DNA from: Spirochaetia bacterium
GTDB taxonomy: Bacteria; Spirochaetota; Spirochaetia; Treponematales; Breznakiellaceae
DNA: 13,709 nucleotides
Reading direction: 5' to 3'
NCBI GenBank assembly: GCA_026002045.1
Contig: BOAV01000067.1
Span: forward strand, 1-13,709
The notes under the pieces are model-generated. The model was not told the origin of the DNA, did no database searches, and worked only from the letters and a program-made list of their open reading frames with translations. A program made the position numbers and the translations under genes. How positions within the stretch are numbered: the first letter of the stretch is position 1; each line of letters starts with the position of its first letter. Shown here piece after piece: positions 4,228-12,295 of this stretch.

Positions 4228-4734
4228 TATGAGGCGCCGAACCACCGGCACATAAATATCGCAGACCTTGGCGTTGTCCAACATGCACCGCTCATCGTAA
4301 AGTTCAAAGTTCACCCCATTGGGATCGATCTGATAGGCCGCGCCGGGAAGCCATTCGGCAAAGATGTAACCCCACATCCCCTGAATGGCCGCCGAAAAAC
4401 CCGCGCCATCCGCAGGGGGACTGGAAAAAACTGCGTATGCAGCGGGGGGCGTTTCCCGGACCTGATAGACCGGGGGAACCCTTGTGCCGTCCTTCACTTC
4501 CACACCGATGATATACTCAAATTCCCCGGTTACAGGATTTTCGGGGAAACACGCGCCGTATTCGGTGTGGGATTTGAGGAAATTTTCACCGTGGAGTTTT
4601 TCCATCCTGCCGTCAGAAACATAGTCCGCCCAGAATTGGGGAATCGCCCTTAAATTCTCCCCGTCTTTGCCTGTGGTATTGATAATATATCCCGCCATCT
4701 TGATCGCAGAAAGATTCACTATTTTTGGTTCCAC
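4225..4734 (-). CDS. Stand-alone GyrI-like effector-binding protein
   Basis: The 169-residue protein matches the GyrI-like small-molecule-binding fold (the effector domain of AraC-type and MerR-type activators) over nearly its full length and has no DNA-binding helix-turn-helix. Family signs are the opening strand EPKIVNLSAIKMAGY, the central YIIGVEVKDG, the strand AAYAVFSSPP and the late FELYDER...CDIYVPV, whose acidic residue usually faces the ligand pocket. Such single-domain proteins bind or hydrolyse cationic or cyclopropane-type compounds or protect gyrase. The start is GTG at 4734, with AAAGGAG 6 nt upstream; the longer frame overlaps the ABC-F gene. It lies 14 nt behind the ABC-F gene, so both are probably made together, which hints at a role in response to a small toxic molecule (inference). 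Confidence 0.8.
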   Translation of the reverse strand: MEPKIVNLSAIKMAGYIINTTGKDGENLRAIPQFWADYVSDGRMEKLHGENFLKSHTEYGACFPENPVTGEFEYIIGVEVKDGTRVPPVYQVRETPPAAYAVFSSPPADGAGFSAAIQGMWGYIFAEWLPGAAYQIDPNGVNFELYDERCMLDNAKVCDIYVPVVRRLI

Positions 4735-4748
4735 ATAATCTCCTTTAA

Positions 4749-6881
4749 CTATTCGTTGTTTGCTTTTTCCAATTCCGCTGCCTTGGCTTCCCATTCATGG
4801 GTTTTGGCTTCCGCCGCCGCCGTAGTTTCGTTCAGCTTTGCCTGCACCGCCCTGGCCTTCTCCCCGTTACTGTAAACTTCAGGGCGGCTTATTTCGGCTT
4901 CCAGGCTTTTCTTTTCCGCATCAAGGGTTTCCAATTCTTTGAGTATTTCCGCCTCCTGCTTTTCAAGCCGGCGGATCAGGGTCTGCCGCTGCTTTGCCGC
5001 CTCCCGGCTCAAGGCGGGTGAGCTCGTTGCCGGTGAACCCGCTTGCCCGGTTCCCGCTTCCTGGGGCCGCTTGATTAAAATCACCTGCGGATTTGACTTG
5101 GTGGACACACCGGAAAAGCGGGGATCGTTGACAGCGGCTTTTTCGGAATCGGTGTCAGGCGCCTTTTCCGGACCGGCGTCCTGCGCCTTTTCTCCGGCGG
5201 TTGGTTTCGCAGCATCGGCGCCAGGCGCCCCTTCCACGGCCTCCCGCTCAAGCCGGTCCAGGTAATAGGCGTAGTTGCCGTAGAACAGGCGATGGACGCT
5301 CTGCGTGCCCTTACCGTGGGCGGCCCTGGTGACGCTCAGTTCCAGGGTTTTGGTGGAGAGGGCATCCATAAACGCCCGGTCGTGGGAGACAAAGATGATG
5401 GTACCCGTAAATGCCTTCAGGGTGTCCAGCAGAATGTCCTTGGATTGGAGGTCCAGGTGGTTGGTGGGCTCGTCCAGGATCAGGAGGTTCATGGGTTTAA
5501 GGAGCATCCGCAGCAGGGCGAGGCGGCTCTTTTCACCCCCGGATAATACGTTGATGGGCTTGTGCACATCGTCACCGCGAAAAAGAAAAGCGCCCAGCAT
5601 ATCCCGAATCCGGGGGATCAGGGCTGTGGGGGCTTCGGCTTCCATAAAGTCGATCACCTGTTCGGAGCCGGTCATGGTTTCGGCGGCGTCCTGGGAAAAA
5701 TAGCCCGCGGCGATTCCCGCGCCGTAATTTACCTTCCCCTCAAAGTCCCGGTCCCGGCCCGCGATGATCCGTAGCAGGGTGGACTTGCCCGCGCCGTTGC
5801 GGCCAACCACTACCAGCCGTTCCCCGGATTCCATCAATAAATCCACATCGGAGAGCACCCGGCGGTGGCCGTAACTTTTGCCGATGCCGTCAAGGGTCAG
5901 GGCGATGCGGCCGGAGTGGGGGGAGGGCGGAAAGGTGATGCTGATCTTCTTGAGGGATTCGGGGATTTCGATCCGCTCCATCTTTTCCAGTTTTTTGATC
6001 CGCTCCTGGACCATGGCGGCCTTGGATGCCTTGTAGCGGAAGCGGCGGATCAGGTCTTCGGATTTGGCGATCTCTTCCTGCTGTTCCGCATAGCGCTTCA
6101 TCAGGCTTTCGATTTCAACTTCCCGGATCTTTTCGTAGGCGCTGTAATTTCCCACGTAGCGTTTCAGATTACCCTGGAACAGTTCGTAAACCTCGTTGAC
6201 CGTAACGTCCAGAAAGTAGCGGTCATGGGAAACCAGCAGGTAGCCCCCGGTATAATTTTTAAGCCAGGTTTCCAGCCAGGACCGGGCTTCGATATCAAGG
6301 TAGTTGGTGGGCTCGTCCAGGAGCAGAATGTCGGGCCGCTCCAGCAGGGCCTTTGCCAGGGCAATCCGCATCTGCCAGCCCCCGGAAAATTCCCCGGTAT
6401 CCCGGCGCAGATCCCCTTCGGAAAAACCGAGCCCCGAAAGGGTCATGGCGATGCTGGCCTCCCGCTGGTAATAACCGGAATTCTCCACTGTCTCCTGAAG
6501 CTGGTGGTACTCGTCCAGCAGCCCCGCGGTGCGGTTGTCATCGCTCTTGGTCTTTTCCAGGTGGCCGCCGATTTCTTCCATTTTGTGGAGCAGGTCCCGG
6601 ATAGCCTCGTAGGCGGTTTCCGCTTCCTCCCGCAGGGTGGAACCCCGGTGCACGATCCCCGACTGGGGCAGGTACACGATGCGGCTCCCCCTCTGGATGG
6701 CCCGTTCACCCGAATCGGAGGCGAGCTTACCGGCGATCACCTTCATCAAAGTGGATTTACCCGATCCGTTTGCCCCCGCAAGGCCGGCCCGTGAACCGGC
6801 GGCAAGGTGGAGGCTTACGTCTTTCAGGATATCCCGGTCGCCGAAGGCAAGGGAAACTTTGGAAAACTGTACAAAGGCCAT
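4749..6881 (-). CDS. ABC-F family ATPase (Uup/YheS/ABCF3-like)
   Basis: The 710-residue soluble protein has two ABC domains and no membrane segments. Domain 1 has Walker A GANGSGKST (about 36-44), signature FSGGW (165-169), Walker B ILLLDEP (185-191) and His switch SHD (218-220). The charged ABC-F linker (about 231-314) follows. Domain 2 has Walker A GRNGAGKST (360-368), signature LSGGE (446-450), Walker B LLILDEP (466-472) and SHD (499-501). A low-complexity Ala/Glu stretch (about 545-620) leads to a coiled-coil tail (about 630-705). ABC-F proteins act on the ribosome E-site, rescuing stalled translation or giving antibiotic resistance; which role applies here cannot be told. ATG at 6881 is chosen (GGGAG 7 nt upstream) over TTG 6884. 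It overlaps the upstream stop codon by one base (TGATG), so translation is probably coupled. Confidence 0.93.
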   Translation of the reverse strand: MAFVQFSKVSLAFGDRDILKDVSLHLAAGSRAGLAGANGSGKSTLMKVIAGKLASDSGERAIQRGSRIVYLPQSGIVHRGSTLREEAETAYEAIRDLLHKMEEIGGHLEKTKSDDNRTAGLLDEYHQLQETVENSGYYQREASIAMTLSGLGFSEGDLRRDTGEFSGGWQMRIALAKALLERPDILLLDEPTNYLDIEARSWLETWLKNYTGGYLLVSHDRYFLDVTVNEVYELFQGNLKRYVGNYSAYEKIREVEIESLMKRYAEQQEEIAKSEDLIRRFRYKASKAAMVQERIKKLEKMERIEIPESLKKISITFPPSPHSGRIALTLDGIGKSYGHRRVLSDVDLLMESGERLVVVGRNGAGKSTLLRIIAGRDRDFEGKVNYGAGIAAGYFSQDAAETMTGSEQVIDFMEAEAPTALIPRIRDMLGAFLFRGDDVHKPINVLSGGEKSRLALLRMLLKPMNLLILDEPTNHLDLQSKDILLDTLKAFTGTIIFVSHDRAFMDALSTKTLELSVTRAAHGKGTQSVHRLFYGNYAYYLDRLEREAVEGAPGADAAKPTAGEKAQDAGPEKAPDTDSEKAAVNDPRFSGVSTKSNPQVILIKRPQEAGTGQAGSPATSSPALSREAAKQRQTLIRRLEKQEAEILKELETLDAEKKSLEAEISRPEVYSNGEKARAVQAKLNETTAAAEAKTHEWEAKAAELEKANNE

Positions 6882-8248
6882 CAATTAACTCCCAAATGTT
6901 CAGCGCGGTAGAAGTAGATCACCGTGGGAGAGGAGGCCCGCCGGACAACCGCATTCCCGTCAAGGCTTGTATCAGGTACATACTCGACACGGAAGCCCCG
7001 GGCGTCCCGGGCATACATAAACCGCACCACAATGGGAGATCTGCTGAGCCTGGCCCCGTTAAAGTGAAGGGAGAAGGCCCCCTCATACAGATTCTGAATC
7101 TCAGGGGAAAGGTAGAGGTCCATGGCAACAGAGCCTGACTCCAGGGCCGCCGGGGGAATCACCTGGGGGATAAGGAGCTGGTTATCGGTCCAGACAAAAT
7201 CTCCCCCTTCGCCAAAGACAAGGGTCCCGTAATTGTTGCTGGTATATTCCGGCCCCTGGTTGTAGATATTGCTGAAAAGATCCTCCCGCCGGGCCGTTTC
7301 CTGCATGATAAGGTCATCAACCTCTGCGGGAAGGGCCACGAAAATCAGGCTCTGCAAGACCTCCCCCGGCATGGAGAACTGAACCGCCAGGGTCGTGTCG
7401 GATCGCAGGCTCATCTGGAGATTGGTCCCCTCAAAACGCCAGACCTTTTCTCCGGCCGCCCGTATTCCCGCGTGGGAAAAGGTCTGATCCAGATTGGGCA
7501 GAAAGATACGGGCCGTCCCCGTATCCTGGCCGGGGAAGAAGCGCCAGTGCCGGGAAAGTTCTTCCAGATTGAAGCGGCGGCTGGTCAACATGGTTCCGTA
7601 GGATTCGGCTGACCATGTTTTAGCCAGCAACTGTTCCAGGTCCGGGTCCTCTTCGGCCTCCTGATCTGCGGGGAGTACCGTCAGGACCCCTCCGGTATGT
7701 TCAAAGAGTTTAAGCCGATAGGAAAAACAGTAACCCATGGTGCCGTCCCCGGCCATCACCCGGTACCAGTCGCCGGGCAGGGGGTCCCCGGTGGTACTGA
7801 TGGCGGGCGCCCCTTCCACCTGGGCTAGTATCTTGATAATCTCCCCGGTTTTAAGCCGGTACATCCGCCGGGAACTGTTATCCGCAAATTCCCGCATGGG
7901 CAGCCCATCCTGCAGATTTTCCGCATAGACCAGCGCATATTGGGCAAAATCCGCCGCTCGCGCCCGGGCCTTTCTTTTACTTCCCGAAAATTCAAACTGC
8001 GCCAGGGGCACCTCAAATTTATTGAGCCCCTCTCCTTTCGTCCTGAAGGCCTTGGGAATCCCCACCACCCACACCTTATCAATGTTGGACCTGATATACA
8101 CCGGCAGCACCGTCCCCGAAGGAATCACCGGTTCCTCGGAAGACCAAAGCAAAATCCCCCAGCCCAGGCGCTGGGAACAGGAGGTGAGCAGAGTAACGGT
8201 GACTATCAGGCAGAGGCCGAAAGTGCGGCTAATTTTTCCGGGACACAT
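6881..8248 (-). CDS. Lipoprotein with SH3-like domain
   Basis: The product of about 455 residues has a signal peptide ending in the lipobox LTSC (Cys24), so it should be lipid-anchored outside the inner membrane. An SH3b-like domain is seen at about residues 117-184 (REFADNSSRRMYRLKTGEII...GDWYRVMAGDGTMGYCFSYRLKL), a fold that in bacteria often binds peptidoglycan peptides. The C-terminal half is beta-rich and matches no family I know, though similar SH3-lipoproteins are conserved in treponemes. No ribosome site is clear before either ATG 8248 or GTG 8257; ATG is chosen. It lies about 50 nt behind the MFS gene and its TGA overlaps the ABC-F start, so it seems part of that operon. Role in the envelope is unknown. 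Confidence 0.75.
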   Translation of the reverse strand: MCPGKISRTFGLCLIVTVTLLTSCSQRLGWGILLWSSEEPVIPSGTVLPVYIRSNIDKVWVVGIPKAFRTKGEGLNKFEVPLAQFEFSGSKRKARARAADFAQYALVYAENLQDGLPMREFADNSSRRMYRLKTGEIIKILAQVEGAPAISTTGDPLPGDWYRVMAGDGTMGYCFSYRLKLFEHTGGVLTVLPADQEAEEDPDLEQLLAKTWSAESYGTMLTSRRFNLEELSRHWRFFPGQDTGTARIFLPNLDQTFSHAGIRAAGEKVWRFEGTNLQMSLRSDTTLAVQFSMPGEVLQSLIFVALPAEVDDLIMQETARREDLFSNIYNQGPEYTSNNYGTLVFGEGGDFVWTDNQLLIPQVIPPAALESGSVAMDLYLSPEIQNLYEGAFSLHFNGARLSRSPIVVRFMYARDARGFRVEYVPDTSLDGNAVVRRASSPTVIYFYRAEHLGVN

Positions 8249-8303
8249 AACAGACACAGTTTAGCCGAATTCGGGGGTAAAAACTAGGAGCTTCGGAACA
8301 CCC

Positions 8304-10586
8304 CTACTTGAGCCTGTTCACCCAGAGCCGCAGTTTATGCGCGGCCCAATGCACAATAAGGAGCTGGAGGCGCGGGTGGTCGATGAGTTCGTCGTCCAGC
8401 ACTGCTTCGGCAAGGACCGCCTGGGCGATGGCGCCCGCTGAATCTTCTTTTAGTTCCAGAATCCAACGGGAGAGGTGCGCGCCGTTCTTTTCGCGGACAT
8501 ATGCGGACACGGCGGCCTGGATGTTTTTGGCGTGGTTGACGATGAGGGCAAGCTCGGGTTTCTTTTTGTCCGGACGACGGTTGCCAAGGTTTGATTTGTA
8601 ATACTCAAAGGCCGCTTCCGCTTCGTCCATGGCCAGGGTGGCAGCCAGGGTTTCGTCTTCCAGGAAGCGCACCAGGATTGGGTAGAACAGGTTTTGTGTG
8701 TCCAGGATCGACGCCATGGCGAGGACCACCTCGTCCCGTAAATAGGGCGGGGGATTGGCGGAGCGGAGGATGTCCAGCAGCACCGAAAGTGAATTGGGGG
8801 ATCGGTAAATTCCAAAGGCTTCCACTCCCATTATTTTGAGCCGGGGGTTTTTTGTTTTAAGGATTATCCGTTCGATCTGGGGACGGAAGGCTTCATCCCC
8901 AAGGCGGGCAAGGGCTATCATCGCTTCACCGGCGAGCATATAGTCACGGGAGGCCGCCAGTTCCCGCAGCAAAGGTATGGCGGAGGAGACCCCATGGTTC
9001 CCCAGGATGCGGGCGGAGATATAGGCGGTGGTGAAGGGGTTGTTGATCAGATCTGACAGAAGGGCCTTTTCCGCGTCTTCGTTTAAGGTTTTCAGGGTCT
9101 CCATGGCCCGCAGTGATTCTAATCTGATGGCAAGCCGCGGGGAACAGGCCCGCTCCAAAAGTTCCCTGATGGCAAGCTGGGAAGGGGTGTCGTGGAGCGC
9201 GCCCAGGAGGACCTCCTCTTCATGGGAATCGCTGGTTTTGTTCAGCCGATCAAGGAGGGCGATGGCCCGCAGATCCCGGAAGGAGAACATCACTTCCAGT
9301 GCGCCCCGGAATGGCAGTGCCCCCAGGGGGGTAAGCTTGCGCTGCAACACCAGCACCCAAACGGTGAGCCCTATCAGAATAATGTACAGAATTTTAAAGG
9401 CAATGAATTTTGACAGGCCGATTCCAACCATGATATCCAGCAGTAATCCTGCGGCAAAGGAACCTCCCGCGCCTGCGACGCCGAAGATAAAGAAATAGAG
9501 GATGCCCATATCCAGCATAAGGTCCATGGGAACAAGTCCCAGAAAATAAGTCTGGGCAATTCCCTCCGCGCCAAGGAAGCCGAAGTTCATCACAAAGAAA
9601 ATAAAAGAAAGAAAAAGAATTCCCGTAGAAAGACTTTCTATTGCCGATGACGGGAAAAACATGATGGGGATCATGCTGGCAAGGCCGGTGAATATGGTAA
9701 GGATGAATATGGGTTTTGCCCCGATCCGGTCTACGAGAAATTTTATCAGGAGCCCGATCATGAGGTTCCCCAATCCGCCGAATACCGAGTAAAGCGAAAC
9801 CATGCCGTCACTTTGCAGGAATACTTCACGGGAATAAACGATGATGAAGGCCCGGGACACCCCGGAGATCAGGGCCACCAGAAACAGGATCACTATGAAT
9901 TGTTTCAGGCTGGGCTGCGCCATGGCTTCTTTAAACATGGTAAAGAATTTTATTTTTTTGCCGTTTTCATCGGCGGGCGGTTCGGGAATTCTTTTGAGCA
10001 ATATTCCGCTTAAAATTCCGCAGCCGATACCGATGGCAAAAATAACGGAGTAGAGGAACAGGGGCGGTTCCCGTCCCAGGAGCATGGCGATTGCGAAGCC
10101 CGCGAACATTCCGGTGGCGCTGTTGATGATCTGTATCTGGGTCATGTAGGAACCCCGGTCGGGCCCGGCGGAAAGGGAACTGAGGACCGGGTTGTTGCCG
10201 ATCATGCCGATCCCCCGGCTGACGTGGAAGAGGCCGACCCCCAGCAACAGGAGTCCCAGGGCAAGGTCCCGGTGTCCCGCAGCGGCGGCGAAGGGGGCGA
10301 ATACTGCGGCGATCATGCAGACGGCCCGCGCCGTCCAGGCAAGGGCAAAAACCCCGACAATGGAAAAGCGCCGGGCAAGTATCTTTCCCAGGGGCAGAAA
10401 AAAGAAGGCGACGTAAACTACGGCGCTCAAAAGGCCGATGTAGGTGGAGGATGCGTTAAGGCGCATGGCAAAGAGGGTGACGATGCTCCCCACCAGAAAG
10501 TTCCAGGAAAGTGCGTTAAAAACGTTGAATGTATTGTATAAATCACGGGCTTTACTGAGGCGGTAAGGCGAAAGTGCTGCGGTCAT
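8304..10586 (-). CDS. MFS-type transporter fused to HEAT-like repeats
   Basis: The 760-residue protein joins two parts. Residues about 20-418 form twelve or so hydrophobic segments of the major facilitator type, with the mid-protein cytoplasmic loop (about 198-230, KRIPEPPADENGKK) that splits the two six-helix halves. Residues about 435-740 are soluble and helical with HEAT-like pairs, for example LAIRELLERACSPRLAIRLE, SAIPLLRELAASRDYMLAGE and FRPQIERIILKTKNPRLKIM. MFS proteins are usually 400-500 residues without such a tail. The tail should lie in the cytoplasm and may bind a partner. The substrate is unknown. ATG at 10586 has no strong ribosome site; a TATATA run precedes it. It is divergent from the thioesterase gene with 76 bp between and is the first gene of the probable operon down to 4225. 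Confidence 0.85.
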   Translation of the reverse strand: MTAALSPYRLSKARDLYNTFNVFNALSWNFLVGSIVTLFAMRLNASSTYIGLLSAVVYVAFFFLPLGKILARRFSIVGVFALAWTARAVCMIAAVFAPFAAAAGHRDLALGLLLLGVGLFHVSRGIGMIGNNPVLSSLSAGPDRGSYMTQIQIINSATGMFAGFAIAMLLGREPPLFLYSVIFAIGIGCGILSGILLKRIPEPPADENGKKIKFFTMFKEAMAQPSLKQFIVILFLVALISGVSRAFIIVYSREVFLQSDGMVSLYSVFGGLGNLMIGLLIKFLVDRIGAKPIFILTIFTGLASMIPIMFFPSSAIESLSTGILFLSFIFFVMNFGFLGAEGIAQTYFLGLVPMDLMLDMGILYFFIFGVAGAGGSFAAGLLLDIMVGIGLSKFIAFKILYIILIGLTVWVLVLQRKLTPLGALPFRGALEVMFSFRDLRAIALLDRLNKTSDSHEEEVLLGALHDTPSQLAIRELLERACSPRLAIRLESLRAMETLKTLNEDAEKALLSDLINNPFTTAYISARILGNHGVSSAIPLLRELAASRDYMLAGEAMIALARLGDEAFRPQIERIILKTKNPRLKIMGVEAFGIYRSPNSLSVLLDILRSANPPPYLRDEVVLAMASILDTQNLFYPILVRFLEDETLAATLAMDEAEAAFEYYKSNLGNRRPDKKKPELALIVNHAKNIQAAVSAYVREKNGAHLSRWILELKEDSAGAIAQAVLAEAVLDDELIDHPRLQLLIVHWAAHKLRLWVNRLK

Positions 10587-10662
10587 ATATATAAACTAAC
10601 CCTTGTTGATAAGCTTTTCAAGTGAGGGAAAACCGGCGTACAATATACTCGAGGAGTGTTAC

Positions 10663-11070
10663 ATGGAATACGATGTCATTTTACCAATCGGCCTGAAAGC
10701 CGAAAAGACCGAAACCGTAACCGGGGATAACACCGCCGAATCCTGGGGAAGCGGGGGCCTGCCCGTATACGCCACCCCCGCCATGATCGCCCTCATGGAG
10801 GGAGCCGCCGCAGCGGCGGTGCAGGACAGGCTCCCTGATGGCTGGTCCACCGTGGGGACCGAGCTCAAGGTGAAACACCTTTCCGCCAGCCCCGTGGGCG
10901 CGGCAATAAGGGCCGTTGGTGTTTTGCTCGAAGTTGACGGCCGCAGGCTCCGCTTCAAAGTTGAGGCCCATGACAATGCCGGGAAAATAGGCGAAGGCGC
11001 CCACGAGCGCTTTATCATCGAAAATGAACGATTTTTGAAGAAAACCACGGAAAAAATGGCTTCCCATTAA
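10663..11070 (+). CDS. FlK-type hotdog-fold thioesterase
   Basis: The 135-residue protein matches the fluoroacetyl-CoA thioesterase-like family over its full length: YATPAMIALME, TVGTELKVKHLSASPVG, EVDGRRLRFKVEAHD and IGEGAHERF. The catalytic set of Streptomyces FlK (Thr42, Glu50, His76) aligns without gaps to Thr38, Glu46 and His72. The two Phe of FlK that form the fluorine-sensing lid align to Gly29 and Gly32, so a general acyl-CoA or acyl-carrier substrate is more likely than fluoroacetyl-CoA. It should act in the cytoplasm. The start is ATG at 10663 with GAGGAG 7 nt upstream; the longer frame from 10603 lacks a ribosome site. TACAAT or TATACT (10639-10649) could be its -10 box. Confidence 0.85.
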   Translation: MEYDVILPIGLKAEKTETVTGDNTAESWGSGGLPVYATPAMIALMEGAAAAAVQDRLPDGWSTVGTELKVKHLSASPVGAAIRAVGVLLEVDGRRLRFKVEAHDNAGKIGEGAHERFIIENERFLKKTTEKMASH

Positions 11071-11121
11071 ACCGCCTTCCACGCCAGTGCCCTATATATA
11101 GATAGTAATGGAGGCGCTGTT

Positions 11122-11523
11122 ATGAGAAATTCTTTGAAGCTCTTATTTGTCTTTGCTGTATTGGGGCTGCTTTCGGGCTGCGCGGCATTTAAAAACCGGC
11201 CGCAAACCGGGAACCCTTTTGCGGGGTTCTTTCGGGAGAGCCTGTCCGCCGGGGATTACCGGGACGGGATCTGGGAAGGGGCCGCGCAGGGGTACCGGGG
11301 AACCGTCCGGGTGCTGGTCAATATTTCCTATGGGCAAATTCAGGGTATCGAACTGGACGAACACCGGGAAGATCCATCGGTTGGCGGGGCGGCCATGGAG
11401 GAACTCCTCGACCTGGTTCTGGAATACAACTCCGTTGATCTGGACGCCGTCTCCGGGGCCACCGAATCCAGCGCAGGCTTTCTCGCCGCGGTGGAAGCGG
11501 CATTACGCAGCGCGCAGGAGTGA
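11122..11523 (+). CDS. Small FMN-binding lipoprotein
   Basis: The 133-residue protein has a signal peptide with lipobox LSGC (Cys20) and one FMN-binding domain of the RnfG/NqrC type (about 48-130): YRDGIWEGAAQGYRGTVRV, ISYGQIQGIEL and DAVSGATESS. The DxxSGAT motif (residues 108-114) is the site where ApbE enzymes attach FMN through a phosphoester bond to Thr114. Such lipoproteins carry electrons outside the membrane, as in extracytosolic electron-transfer and fumarate-type reductase systems. No partner reductase or apbE is in the window. GGAGG lies 7 nt before ATG. It follows the thioesterase by 51 nt and may be in its operon, though a TATATA-rich stretch (11092-11105) may hold its own promoter. 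Confidence 0.85.
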   Translation: MRNSLKLLFVFAVLGLLSGCAAFKNRPQTGNPFAGFFRESLSAGDYRDGIWEGAAQGYRGTVRVLVNISYGQIQGIELDEHREDPSVGGAAMEELLDLVLEYNSVDLDAVSGATESSAGFLAAVEAALRSAQE

Positions 11524-11572
11524 GGGTGATTTTCAGGTAGCTAAAAAACCGGATCTGTGCTAGATTATCCCT

Positions 11573-11917
11573 ATGAGCGATTGTATTTTTTGCAGGATCA
11601 TTGCCGGGGAAATCCCCGGCAAGAAAATTTACGAGGATGATGAACTTCTGGCCTTTCACGATGTGACGCCCCAGGCGCCGGTGCATTTTCTGGTGATCCC
11701 CAAGCGGCACATCAAAAACATCATGGAGCTGGAAAGCGGCGACAGCAGCTTAATCGGACGGCTTCTGTACAGGGCTCAAGCATTGGCTGCGGAACTCGGC
11801 TGCGGGGAAAAGGGCGCCCGGTTTGTGATCAACTGCAAATCCGACGGCGGCCAAACCGTGGATCATCTCCACTGCCATGTCCTCGGCGGCCGCCCCTTGG
11901 ACTGGCCTCCGGGGTGA
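11573..11917 (+). CDS. HIT-family nucleotide hydrolase (HINT type)
   Basis: The 114-residue protein is a full-length HINT-type HIT protein. It has the N-terminal CIFC (Cys4, Cys7), GEIPGKKIYEDD, the APVHFLVIPKRHI block with the conserved His46, and the histidine triad HLHCHVLGG (His98, His100, His102), where the middle His is the usual nucleophile. HINT proteins hydrolyse adenosine phosphoramidates such as AMP-lysine. No ribosome site precedes ATG 11573. A TAGATT box (11561-11566) preceded by TG ends 6 nt before it, so a leaderless mRNA is possible. The stop is 7 nt from the end of the convergent crcB gene. Confidence 0.93.
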   Translation: MSDCIFCRIIAGEIPGKKIYEDDELLAFHDVTPQAPVHFLVIPKRHIKNIMELESGDSSLIGRLLYRAQALAAELGCGEKGARFVINCKSDGGQTVDHLHCHVLGGRPLDWPPG

Positions 11918-11924
11918 TGCCCTG

Positions 11925-12293
11925 TTACGCCAGTTTTCCTGCGCCCAGTCCCAACACCACAAACAGTAAACATACGCCGTTGTTGAGCAGCAGATTAAGC
12001 AGCGCCATGGGGATGTTTCCCTCCAGCATGAGTCTTGCCGTTTCAAGGGAATAGGCCGAAAAAGTAGTGTAGCCCCCAAGGAATCCGGTGATCAAAAAAA
12101 GCCGCAGCCCCGCAGGGACGGCGTGGGCCTCAAAGATGCTGAACAAAAAACCGATAATAAGTGCGCCTATCGCATTGACCGCCAGTGTCCCCGCCGGGAG
12201 GGGGACTTTTACAAGCGCGGTAATACCCTGGGTAGAAAGGTAGCGCAGAACCGCGCCGATTCCCCCGCCTAAAATTACAAAAAGATAGTTCAT
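11925..12293 (-). CDS. crcB: Fluoride channel CrcB/FluC
   Basis: The 122-residue protein has four membrane helices and the Fluc signatures GGGIGAVLRY (9-18), GTLAVNAIGALIIGF (35-49) and GFLGGYTTFSAYSLE (70-84). It forms dual-topology dimers that let fluoride leave the cell and protect enolase and pyrophosphatase. The GGYTTFS part holds the central sodium site and the Thr/Ser track. Asn40 is the pore Asn. The gene starts 2 nt after the mnmG stop, with GGGAGG 7 nt before ATG inside the last mnmG codons, so the two are co-translated. No fluoride riboswitch can fit between them. Confidence 0.95.
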   Translation of the reverse strand: MNYLFVILGGGIGAVLRYLSTQGITALVKVPLPAGTLAVNAIGALIIGFLFSIFEAHAVPAGLRLFLITGFLGGYTTFSAYSLETARLMLEGNIPMALLNLLLNNGVCLLFVVLGLGAGKLA

Positions 12294-12295
12294 GA

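Noticed and set aside
5865..6794. 309-codon frame on the plus strand inside the ABC-F gene
   Set aside because: The minus-strand ABC-F reading has every expected motif. The opposite frame is open because of GC-rich codon bias and shows no family signal.
11925..12293. Fluoride riboswitch expected before crcB
   Set aside because: crcB begins 2 nt after the mnmG stop, so there is no room for a crcB-motif RNA, and none is seen elsewhere nearby.
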